From AC-38 sp033856025 (GTDB lineage: Bacteria; Actinomycetota; Thermoleophilia; Solirubrobacterales; Solirubrobacteraceae): a stretch of 64,000 nucleotides of DNA. The stretch spans positions 1-64,000 of the forward strand of contig JAWVFQ010000035.1 of the NCBI GenBank assembly GCA_033856025.1, given 5' to 3'. The position numbers and the translations under genes are program-made. The notes under the pieces are model-generated. The model was not told where the DNA came from, searched no databases, and was given only the letters and a program-made list of their open reading frames with translations. Below are positions 57,292 through 64,000 of this stretch, one piece after another. Each line of letters starts with the position of its first letter. Within the stretch, counting starts at the first letter, position 1.

Positions 57292-57506
57292 TAGACCTCC
57301 GCCCGGCGGCTTTCGTTCGTACGAGGGCCAGCTGGCGACAGACCCGCCCCCCAAGAACGCCGCGCAGGCGTGAAGTGTGACGTGCCGCACACTAATCAGG
57401 GCGAACGTACGTACGGTCCTGGGTAGGACGATGTCGTCCGGCGCCCTGTAGGGGACCTCCCCGCGCCGGCCCAGTCCTCGGCCGTACCGGCCTCGCTTCA
57501 CCCGTC

Positions 57507-58076
57507 ATGCGACCCCACCGCACGCACATAGTGGCTGCGCTCTGCGCCGCGCTCGTCGCCGCTCCGGCGGCCATCGCGCTGGCCGCCAAGCCCGGCGCGC
57601 CGGCCCGGCCGCTGGTCTCCCCGGCCCTGCGGGCGCCGCTGGCCGGCCACGCCACCGTGGGCCAGGCGATGCGCGGGCATGTGCGCGACGGTCTGGTCCG
57701 CGAGCACGTGCGTCTGTCCAGGCGCTACGCCGCGGTCAGCGGGCGCCCGGCCCGCGGCGCGGCCCGGCGGGCCCGGACAATGTCTCCCCGCGCGCTGCGC
57801 GCGGCCAACCGCCGCCTGCGCGCCGACGTGCGCGAGCTCGACGTCGCGATCCCGCCGATCCTGTACCGCGTCGCCCAGTGCGAGTCGCACGGCGACCCGC
57901 GCGCGATCGGCGGCGGCGGCACCTTCCGCGGCGCGCTGCAGTTCATGCGGTCGACCTGGGAGAGCGTCGGCGGACGGGGCGACCCCGCCGCAGCGCCGCT
58001 GGAGGAGCAGCTGCGCCGGGGCGCGATCCTGATGGCGCGCTCGGGCGCCTCGCCCTGGCCCGTCTGCGGCGCCTAG
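57507..58076 (+). CDS. secreted transglycosylase-like (Rpf-type) protein
   Basis: Cell-wall lytic protein of 189 residues related to resuscitation-promoting factors. A signal peptide (IVAALCAALVAAPAAIALA) and a basic linker precede the catalytic domain of about 75 residues: YRVAQCESHGDPRAIGGGG, with the catalytic Glu in CESHGD, then FRGALQFMRSTWESVGG and ASPWPVCG with a paired Cys. Likely cleaves peptidoglycan during growth or revival. ATG 57507. It is separated by 215 bases from the membrane/coiled-coil gene on the other strand. Confidence 0.85.
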   Translation: MRPHRTHIVAALCAALVAAPAAIALAAKPGAPARPLVSPALRAPLAGHATVGQAMRGHVRDGLVREHVRLSRRYAAVSGRPARGAARRARTMSPRALRAANRRLRADVRELDVAIPPILYRVAQCESHGDPRAIGGGGTFRGALQFMRSTWESVGGRGDPAAAPLEEQLRRGAILMARSGASPWPVCGA

Positions 58077-58082
58077 CGCCCG

Positions 58083-58088
58083 TAGACT
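58083..58088 (+). promoter_or_regulatory. TANNNT -10-like hexamer before the class V aminotransferase
   Basis: TAGACT ends 9 bases before the ATG at 58098, just after the stop of the Rpf-like gene. Confidence 0.4.
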
Positions 58089-58097
58089 CGCGGCGCG

Positions 58098-59180
58098 ATG
58101 GACGCCGCCGCCCTGCGCTCGCGCTTCCCGGTGACGGGACGCGTTGCCTACCTCAACGCCGGGACGTGCGGGCCCGTGCCCGCGGACGCGCTCGAGGCGG
58201 CCACGGCCGAGCTGCGCCGCGAGACCGAGTCCGGACGCGCCGGGATGCCGCATTTCGAGCGCCGCGGCGAGCTGGCCGAGCGTCTGCGCGCCGCCTACGC
58301 CGCCCGGCTGGGCTGCGCGCCGCAGGACGTCGCGCTGACCGCCTCGACCACGGACGGGATCGCCACCGCCCTGGCCGGCCTGGAGCTGGAGCCGGGCGAC
58401 GAGGTGCTCACGGCCGACAGCGAGCACCCGGGGGTGCTGGGTCCGCTCAGCGCCGTGCGCGACCTGCGCGGAGCGACGGTCCGCACCGCCCCGCTGGCCG
58501 AGCTCCCGGCCGCGGCGGGCCCCAGGACGCGGGCGGTCGTCTGCTCGCACGTGAACTGGCTGACCGGCGAGGTCGCCCCCATGTCCGACCTGGCCCAGCT
58601 GGAGGCGCCGGTCATCCTCGACGGCGCCCAGGGAATCGGCGCGGTGGCCATGGACGTCGAGGCGCTGGGGTGCGAGGTGTACGCCGGGTCGGGGCAGAAG
58701 TGGCTGTGCGGGCCCGAGGGACTGGGGATGCTCTACGTCGCGCCGGACTTCCAGGAGCACCTGGCCCCGACGCGCCGCGGGTACACCGCCCAGGGCGACG
58801 CGAGCCTGGGCCTGGACGCCGGCCCGGCGCCCGGCGCCCTGCGCTACGAGCCGCCGGCCAACCACGGCGCGACCCTGCTGGCCTACGCCCTCGCCTCGCA
58901 CGACGTGCTCGACGCCGCGGGGTGGGACGAGGTCCACGCGCGGGCGCGCGACCTCGCCGCCGACCTGGCGGCGGGCCTGACGCAGCGTGGCCTGGACGTC
59001 GCGGACCGGGGCCCGACCACGCTGGTCGCCTGGCACGACCCGGAGATGGAGGCGACGGCGCGCCGCCTGGCCGAGCGGGGCGTCGCCGTGCGGCACCTGC
59101 CGGGGCGCGACCTCGTGCGCGCGTCGGTCGGCGCATGGAACGACGAGTCCGACCTCGAGCGCCTGCTCGACGCGCTCTAG
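58098..59180 (+). CDS. class V aminotransferase (cysteine-desulfurase-like)
   Basis: PLP enzyme of 360 residues. VAYLNAGTCGPVP at the start, TASTTDGIATALAGL, CSHVNWLTGEVAP, the PLP Asp in VILDGAQGIGAV and the PLP lysine in AGSGQKWLCGPEGLG. The C-terminal domain is short and no catalytic Cys loop like that of IscS is evident, so it could be a lyase or epimerase of the same fold (for example of the isopenicillin-N epimerase type) rather than a desulfurase. It is isolated from cys genes. 21 bases separate it from the Rpf-like gene. Confidence 0.82.
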   Translation: MDAAALRSRFPVTGRVAYLNAGTCGPVPADALEAATAELRRETESGRAGMPHFERRGELAERLRAAYAARLGCAPQDVALTASTTDGIATALAGLELEPGDEVLTADSEHPGVLGPLSAVRDLRGATVRTAPLAELPAAAGPRTRAVVCSHVNWLTGEVAPMSDLAQLEAPVILDGAQGIGAVAMDVEALGCEVYAGSGQKWLCGPEGLGMLYVAPDFQEHLAPTRRGYTAQGDASLGLDAGPAPGALRYEPPANHGATLLAYALASHDVLDAAGWDEVHARARDLAADLAAGLTQRGLDVADRGPTTLVAWHDPEMEATARRLAERGVAVRHLPGRDLVRASVGAWNDESDLERLLDAL

Positions 59181-59249
59181 CCTCCGCTTCGACTGAACGC
59201 GCACGTTTTGGGGTAGTGCTGCGTTGCACCACGTGGAGGGAGCAAGGGG

Positions 59250-62200
59250 ATGCGCAGGGGGATCATCACCGCAGCATGCGCGCTGGTCGTCGCGACGACC
59301 GGCGCCGGCGTCGCGCGCGCATCCTTCCCGTGGCCCTCGCCGGGCGCCGGGCACCAGAACGACTACTCGAGCTTCCACAGCGCCTCGGGACAGGTGCCCA
59401 ACGACCTCGGCGGCGACAGCGTCTGGAAGTTCGCCGCCACTCCCGGCGACAGCATGGACGCCCCGTGGATCGACGACGGCGACCCGGCGAGCGTCGCCCG
59501 CGGCGCCAGCGTGGCCGACCAGGCGGCCGTCCCCACCGCATGGCAGACGACCACCGGCCGTCCCGACGTCGCGATCGCCGTCCTGGACTCGGGGATCAAG
59601 TGGGAGAGCGGCGACATGCTCGACCTGCGCTTCAAGGTTCGCCTGAACCGCGGCGAGCTGCCGCGCCCGAACCGGCTGCGCGGCGCCAGCCCGCTGGAGA
59701 CCGCGGACTGCACGTCCTACGACACCACGCGCTACGACGCCAACGGCGACGGCGTGTTCAACATCGCCGACTACTTCTGCGACAGCCGCGTGAGCGTCAA
59801 CCCGGGGCGCGGCGCCGGCCTGCCCACCCTGGTCGACCCGCAGGACGTGATCATCGCCTTCACCGACGGCGCCGACGACGACGGCAACGGCTTCAAGGAC
59901 GACATCGCCGGTTGGGACTTCCTGGACGACGACAACGATGCCTACGACGACGTCCAGTACGGCCACGGGACCGGCGAGGCGCGCGGGTCCAGCGCCGAGG
60001 TCAACAACGGCACCGGCGACAACGGGACGTGCCCGAACTGCATGTTCGTCCCCCTGCGCGTGGGCGACTCGTTCGTCGCCGACGCAAGCAACTTCGGCCA
60101 GGCGGCGATCTACGCCACCGACAACGACGTGTCGGTGATCCAGGAGGCGCTGGGCACGCTGAACAACACGAGCCTGGCCCGCGACGCCATCCAGTACGCC
60201 TACGACCACGGCGTCACGGTGATCGCGTCCGCGGCCGACGAGGCGGCGCAGCACCACAACTTCGTCTCCAGCCTGCCCCACGTAATCGTGGTGAACTCGG
60301 CGACGCAGTACGACGACACGATCACCCCGCTGCCGCGCTCCTACGTCCAGTTCAACGGGTGCACGAACTTCTCCTCGAAGGTCACCCTGACCATCCCCAG
60401 CACGACCTGCTCGTCCAACGCCACCGGCCTGGGGTCCGGGCTGGCCGGCCTGGTGTACAGCGCGGCCCTCAACGCGCGCGAGGCGGGCAAGATCTCCGGC
60501 CATCCCGACTGCCGGCGCACCGACGGCAGCGCGTGCGTCATCACGCCCAACGAGGTGCGCCAGATCATGGCCAGCGGCGTGATCGACGGGCGCCAGGAGG
60601 CCGACGACGTCTTCTTCACCGGCACCCAGCCCGAGCCCGGCTGCACGCCCGCGCCCACCCCGGGCTGCACCGACCCCAACCTGGCCCTCCAGACGCAGGT
60701 CGACGCGAACCGCCCGGTGGTCTCGCCCGAGGCGACGACGCGCTCGTACCCGGCCCGGCGCGGGCACGACCAGTTCTACGGTTACGGGCGCATCAACGAG
60801 AACCGCGCCGTCAAGGAGGTCGTGGCGGGCCACCTGCCGCCCGAGGCGGAGATCACCTCTCCGGAGTGGTTCTCCCAGGTCAACCCGGCGGCGCCCAGCT
60901 TCTCGGTGAGCGGGCACGTCTTCGCGCGCGGCAAGGCGTACACCTGCAAGGTCCTCGTCGCGCCGGGCTCCTACCCCAACAACGACGACTTCCAGGCCAT
61001 CTCCTCCACGGAGTGCGACGGGACCAAGAGCCATACGGCCGCGATCGACGGCGTCCTGGGCTCGATCACGATGAGCGAGCTCCAGGCGCGCTTCCCGCCC
61101 GACGCGGGGACGGGCACGCCGCTGGCGTTCCGGGGCCGCGAGCCCGGCTTCGGCGCCGGCCAGACGTCCAACGGCCGGCCCAACTCCGAGCCCTACGGCT
61201 TCGTCGTGCGCGTGGAGGCCTCCGTGGGCGGCGCGACGCCCATGACCGGGCACGACCGGCGCAACCTCTACCTGCACCGCGACCAGGACCTGCTCCCCGG
61301 CTTCCCGCGCCAGCTGCCCAGCGACGGCGCCTCCTCTCCCCTCTTCGTCGACCTCGACGGCGACAACCGCAACGAGCTCGTCTTCGGCACCGCCGACGGC
61401 ATCGTCCACGCGCAGGATCGCGAGGGGCACGAGCTCCCGGGGTGGCCGGTGCACGGCGATGCCCTGCCTCTGCACACCGGCGGGAGGGCGTTCGCCTCCG
61501 GGGAGGTGGCGCCTCGCGACGCGTCGTTCCTCGCCTCGCTCGCGTCGGCCGACCTCGACCATGACGGTGTGCCCGAGGTCGTCGGGGCCGACTACGCCGG
61601 CAAGGTCTACGCGTGGAGCAGCGCCGGGCAGCGGCTGTGGCAGCGAGGCAGCAACCTCGCCTTCTCGGGCAAGCCGCTGCACCAGTTCGAGAACGTCCGG
61701 CGCGGCGTGCGCTACCGGACCCAGCGCGGGTTCATCGCCTCGCCGGTCCTGGCCGACCTCGACCGCAACGACGGCGGGCGCCTGGAGGTCATCGCCGCCG
61801 CCATGGACCGCCACGTGTACGCATGGAACGACGACGGCACGCCGGTCCCGGGCTTCCCGGTGCTCGTCGTCGATCGCACGAAGATCACCTCGATCGACCC
61901 GGAGACCCACGCGCCCACCTTCCACGCGACCGACGCCGGCCCGGCGCTCAACCAGGGCGCCATCGTCGACACGCCCGCGGTGGCCGACCTGACCGGCGAC
62001 GCGCGGCCCGAGATCATCGTCGGGACCAACGAGGAGTACAAGGTCGACCAGGGCAACGAGGGCGCCTTCAACGTCGGCAACTTCTCGCTGGGGCCGCTCT
62101 CCCCCGCGTTCGCCGCGGCCGGGCTCAAGCTCGCCGACAGCAACGGGCGCGTCTACGCCATCAAGCCGACCGGCGACCCGGACGAGCCCACTCTGCACAA

Positions 62201-63920
62201 CGACGAGGTGTTCGCCTCCGGCTGGCCGGTGAAGATCGCCCGGCTCATGTCCGAGCTGCTGCCGGTGGTCGGCGAGGGGATCACGGGCGCGCCGGTCATC
62301 GGTCCCTCGACGATGGTCTGCCCCGGTGGGACCGGGAACGCCAGCCCGAAGGTCGGCGTGATGCCCGACGGCGGGCCCGCGTACATGCTCGAGCCCGGCG
62401 GCACATCGTGCTACGGCGCGACCCCGGACGGCAAGTACAACGCGCTGGAGAGCGACGTCGCGGCCAACGACACCAACGACCGCCCCGTCATCCCGGCGGT
62501 CGGACATCCCGCGTTCGGCAGCTTCGGGCCCGGCGGCCAGGTGTCCTTCATGGCGCCCGCCACGGGAGTGCTGCGCGCCGCCGACCTGGCGATCAACGAG
62601 TACCAGACCGGCGGCCAGGACTTCCTCATGTCCTGGGACCCCGTGACCGGCCAGGGGCGCACGGGCTGGCCGGCGAAGATGAACGACCTCCAGTTCCTGA
62701 CCGGCCCGTCGGTCGCGGACATCGACGGCGACCTGACCGGCCGCGAGGAGCTGCTGGGCTCGAGCGCGTACCTGGACCTGCAGGCGTTCAACGACGCGGG
62801 CAAGCCGGCGGGGGTCAACTGGCCCAAGCTGACGTCGGACTGGACGGTGGCCAACCCGCTGATCGGGTCGTGGGGGACGCAGGACACCGACGCGGACGCG
62901 ACCAAGACGGTGGTCACCCTGACCCGCTCGGGCTTCTTCTTCGCCTACCAGACGACCGCGCCGGCCTGCTCGCCGGGATCGTGGCCGCGCTTCCACCACG
63001 ACAACGCGAACTCCGGCTACTTCGACCGCGACGCCGTGTCCCCGGGCCGCCCCACGGCGGTGGCCGCGACGGCCGCGGGCGTGAAGTTCAAGGCGCCCGG
63101 CGACGACCTGCTGTGCGGGGACGTGACGAAGTACGAGGTCGTGACGTCGGCCGCGCCGATCACGGCGGCCAACTTCGCCGCGGCCGACCCGGTCAAGACG
63201 CAGGACGGCTTCGCGCCGGCCGGGGCCGACGAGGAGATCGCGCTGGGTGCGACCAAGCGCTACGTCGCGGTGCGCGCCGTGGACGAGCAGGGCAACGTGG
63301 GCCGCCCGGCCGTCCTGGACCGCACGCCGGACTCGGGCGGCGGGACGGGCGGCACCGGTGGAACCGGCGGCACGGGCGCCACGGGCGGCGGAACCGGTGG
63401 GACCGGTGGGACCGGCGGCGGTTCTGGCGGAGCCGGCGGCGCGGGCGGCTCGGGTGGAGCGGGCGGCGCGGGCGGCGGCGCGGGTGGCTCCGGCGGCGGT
63501 GGCGCGGGCGGCGGCGCCGGAGCGCGCTGCGTGGATCGCTCGGCCCCCCAGACGCGTCTGGTCAACGTCCGCTCGCGCGCGACGCGCCGCGGCATCCTCC
63601 TGCGCGGTCGCGCGCTGGACCGGGGCTGCGGGCCCAACGGCACGGGCCGGCTGCGCCTCGTCCAGGTGGCGCTCGCGCGGGTGGCCGGACGCCGCTGCCG
63701 GTTCCTGGGCCGCACCGGCTTCTTCAGCCGCCCCGTGACCTGCGGCCGGCGCCTGTACCTGAACACCGCCACCTACAACCGCCGCGGCGGCCTCGCCGAC
63801 TGGCTCCTGCGGCGCCCGACGCGCCTGGCGGCCGGCCGCTACCGCCTCTACATCCGCGGCCAGGACGCGCGCGGCAACCTCCAGCGCCGCGCGACCACCG
63901 TCGTCTTCGTGATCCGCTAG
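59250..63920 (+). CDS. giant secreted subtilase-like protein with FG-GAP repeats
   Basis: A 1556-residue exported protein. Signal peptide (ITAACALVVATTGAGVARA), then an S8 peptidase-like domain, residues about 90-480: Asp113 in IAVLDSGIKW and His239 in YGHGTGEARG are present, but the oxyanion Asn position is Asp330 (ASAADEAAQHHN) and the nucleophile position appears to be Thr392 (SSNATGLGSGLAG). Residues about 680-1250 have several FG-GAP/VCBS-like units (FVDLDGDNRNELVFG, SADLDHDGVPEVVGAD, VADLTGDARPEIIVG). A Gly-rich linker and a C-terminal Ig-like domain follow. ATG 59250 has GGGAGCAAGGGG upstream. It may be a non-proteolytic surface protein. Confidence 0.82.
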   Translation: MRRGIITAACALVVATTGAGVARASFPWPSPGAGHQNDYSSFHSASGQVPNDLGGDSVWKFAATPGDSMDAPWIDDGDPASVARGASVADQAAVPTAWQTTTGRPDVAIAVLDSGIKWESGDMLDLRFKVRLNRGELPRPNRLRGASPLETADCTSYDTTRYDANGDGVFNIADYFCDSRVSVNPGRGAGLPTLVDPQDVIIAFTDGADDDGNGFKDDIAGWDFLDDDNDAYDDVQYGHGTGEARGSSAEVNNGTGDNGTCPNCMFVPLRVGDSFVADASNFGQAAIYATDNDVSVIQEALGTLNNTSLARDAIQYAYDHGVTVIASAADEAAQHHNFVSSLPHVIVVNSATQYDDTITPLPRSYVQFNGCTNFSSKVTLTIPSTTCSSNATGLGSGLAGLVYSAALNAREAGKISGHPDCRRTDGSACVITPNEVRQIMASGVIDGRQEADDVFFTGTQPEPGCTPAPTPGCTDPNLALQTQVDANRPVVSPEATTRSYPARRGHDQFYGYGRINENRAVKEVVAGHLPPEAEITSPEWFSQVNPAAPSFSVSGHVFARGKAYTCKVLVAPGSYPNNDDFQAISSTECDGTKSHTAAIDGVLGSITMSELQARFPPDAGTGTPLAFRGREPGFGAGQTSNGRPNSEPYGFVVRVEASVGGATPMTGHDRRNLYLHRDQDLLPGFPRQLPSDGASSPLFVDLDGDNRNELVFGTADGIVHAQDREGHELPGWPVHGDALPLHTGGRAFASGEVAPRDASFLASLASADLDHDGVPEVVGADYAGKVYAWSSAGQRLWQRGSNLAFSGKPLHQFENVRRGVRYRTQRGFIASPVLADLDRNDGGRLEVIAAAMDRHVYAWNDDGTPVPGFPVLVVDRTKITSIDPETHAPTFHATDAGPALNQGAIVDTPAVADLTGDARPEIIVGTNEEYKVDQGNEGAFNVGNFSLGPLSPAFAAAGLKLADSNGRVYAIKPTGDPDEPTLHNDEVFASGWPVKIARLMSELLPVVGEGITGAPVIGPSTMVCPGGTGNASPKVGVMPDGGPAYMLEPGGTSCYGATPDGKYNALESDVAANDTNDRPVIPAVGHPAFGSFGPGGQVSFMAPATGVLRAADLAINEYQTGGQDFLMSWDPVTGQGRTGWPAKMNDLQFLTGPSVADIDGDLTGREELLGSSAYLDLQAFNDAGKPAGVNWPKLTSDWTVANPLIGSWGTQDTDADATKTVVTLTRSGFFFAYQTTAPACSPGSWPRFHHDNANSGYFDRDAVSPGRPTAVAATAAGVKFKAPGDDLLCGDVTKYEVVTSAAPITAANFAAADPVKTQDGFAPAGADEEIALGATKRYVAVRAVDEQGNVGRPAVLDRTPDSGGGTGGTGGTGGTGATGGGTGGTGGTGGGSGGAGGAGGSGGAGGAGGGAGGSGGGGAGGGAGARCVDRSAPQTRLVNVRSRATRRGILLRGRALDRGCGPNGTGRLRLVQVALARVAGRRCRFLGRTGFFSRPVTCGRRLYLNTATYNRRGGLADWLLRRPTRLAAGRYRLYIRGQDARGNLQRRATTVVFVIR
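63334..63522 (+). repeat. Gly-rich low-complexity codon repeat
   Basis: About 190 bases of near-uninterrupted GGC/GGT/GGN codons with Thr, Ala and Ser (GGTGGTGG, GGSGGAGGA patterns). It encodes a flexible linker between the fibronectin/Ig-like part and the C-terminal domain. It is likely prone to length change and assembly error. Confidence 0.8.
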
Positions 63921-64000
63921 CGGGCCGAGAGCCCGCGGCCCAGCAGGCGGTCCGCGGCCCGGAACCCGAACCCGAACGCGGCGTCGCGCGCCGCCAGCGC
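63917..64000 (-). CDS. C-terminal fragment of an unidentified gene
   Basis: The last 27 codons before TAG 63917 read AFGFGFRAADRLLGRGLSAR at the end and look coding. The gene converges on the subtilase-like gene with overlapping stops and continues past the window. It is too short to assign. Confidence 0.4.
   Translation of the reverse strand, partial: ALAARDAAFGFGFRAADRLLGRGLSAR

Noticed and set aside
57417..57435. GTCCT-GGGT-AGGAC hairpin and nearby CGTACGTACG in the gap before the Rpf-like gene
   Set aside because: Stem of only 5 bp and no T-tract; may be promoter-region sequence but cannot be supported.
57498..62999. Very long minus-strand open frame (over 1800 codons)
   Set aside because: It is the shadow of the subtilase-like gene in high-GC DNA; composition is Arg/Gly/Val-rich nonsense without motifs.
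1..64000. tRNA, rRNA, tmRNA, insertion sequences, integrases
   Set aside because: Intergenic gaps were inspected; none contains a cloverleaf-like or transposase-like sequence that I could support.

Overview
The window is very GC-rich bacterial DNA (roughly 70-75% by eye) with dense genes, many GTG/TTG starts and many start/stop overlaps of 1-8 bases. The gene style (menaquinone pathway, Rpf-like lytic protein, secreted NHL and FG-GAP proteins, GH3, split gatCAB/folD/pcrA block) suggests an actinobacterium, most likely class Thermoleophilia (Solirubrobacterales-like). This assignment is inference; no rRNA or tRNA gene was found in the window.

Layout. 1-11.2 kb: a menaquinone cluster on both strands (menE partial, menB-menA-menC, menH, menD, menF). 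It is interleaved with a secreted protein of unknown function, a GH3 glycosidase, a cytochrome P450 and a decayed two-gene membrane/coiled-coil cassette. 11.2-13.5 kb: ilvB-ilvN (branched-chain amino acids). 13.5-15.7 kb: small membrane proteins and a cupredoxin lipoprotein. 15.7-22.7 kb: gatCAB, a membrane protein, folD and pcrA. 22.7-28 kb: a queuosine-salvage protein, cysK-cysE, a coiled-coil protein, a secreted NHL-repeat/collagen-like protein and an Rrf2 (CymR-like) regulator. 28-38 kb: VanZ, an HDOD-LuxR regulator, gltX, endonuclease IV, dnaE, and a large coiled-coil protein with SCP2-like tails. 38-53 kb: a penicillin-acylase-family gene coupled to argG, a methyltransferase, then a tightly coupled chain trmH-pheS-pheT-argC-argJ-argB-argD-copper protein. 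53-56.6 kb: rpmI-rplT, infC and thrS, with an opposite-strand small gene splitting infC from rpmI. 56.6-64 kb: a second membrane/coiled-coil plus small-protein cassette, an Rpf-like protein, a class V aminotransferase and a giant secreted subtilase-like/FG-GAP protein.

How it fits together. The housekeeping content is anabolic (menaquinone, Ile/Val, Arg, Cys, folate C1) and translational (GatCAB, GltX, PheST, ThrS, IF3, L35, L20). Several stand-alone genes carry a TANNNT -10-like hexamer ending only 6-9 bases before the start codon, which implies leaderless or nearly leaderless transcripts. Genes with leaders show strong Shine-Dalgarno sequences instead.

Most interesting items: two dispersed copies of a two-TM/coiled-coil membrane protein followed by a tiny protein with an LV-x6-NRR-like motif; the leaderless promoter pattern; a 12-bp-arm palindrome over the gatC promoter and start codon; a hairpin that would hide the ribosome-binding site of the cupredoxin gene; a coiled-coil/SCP2 fusion; and an S8-like protein with altered active-site residues.
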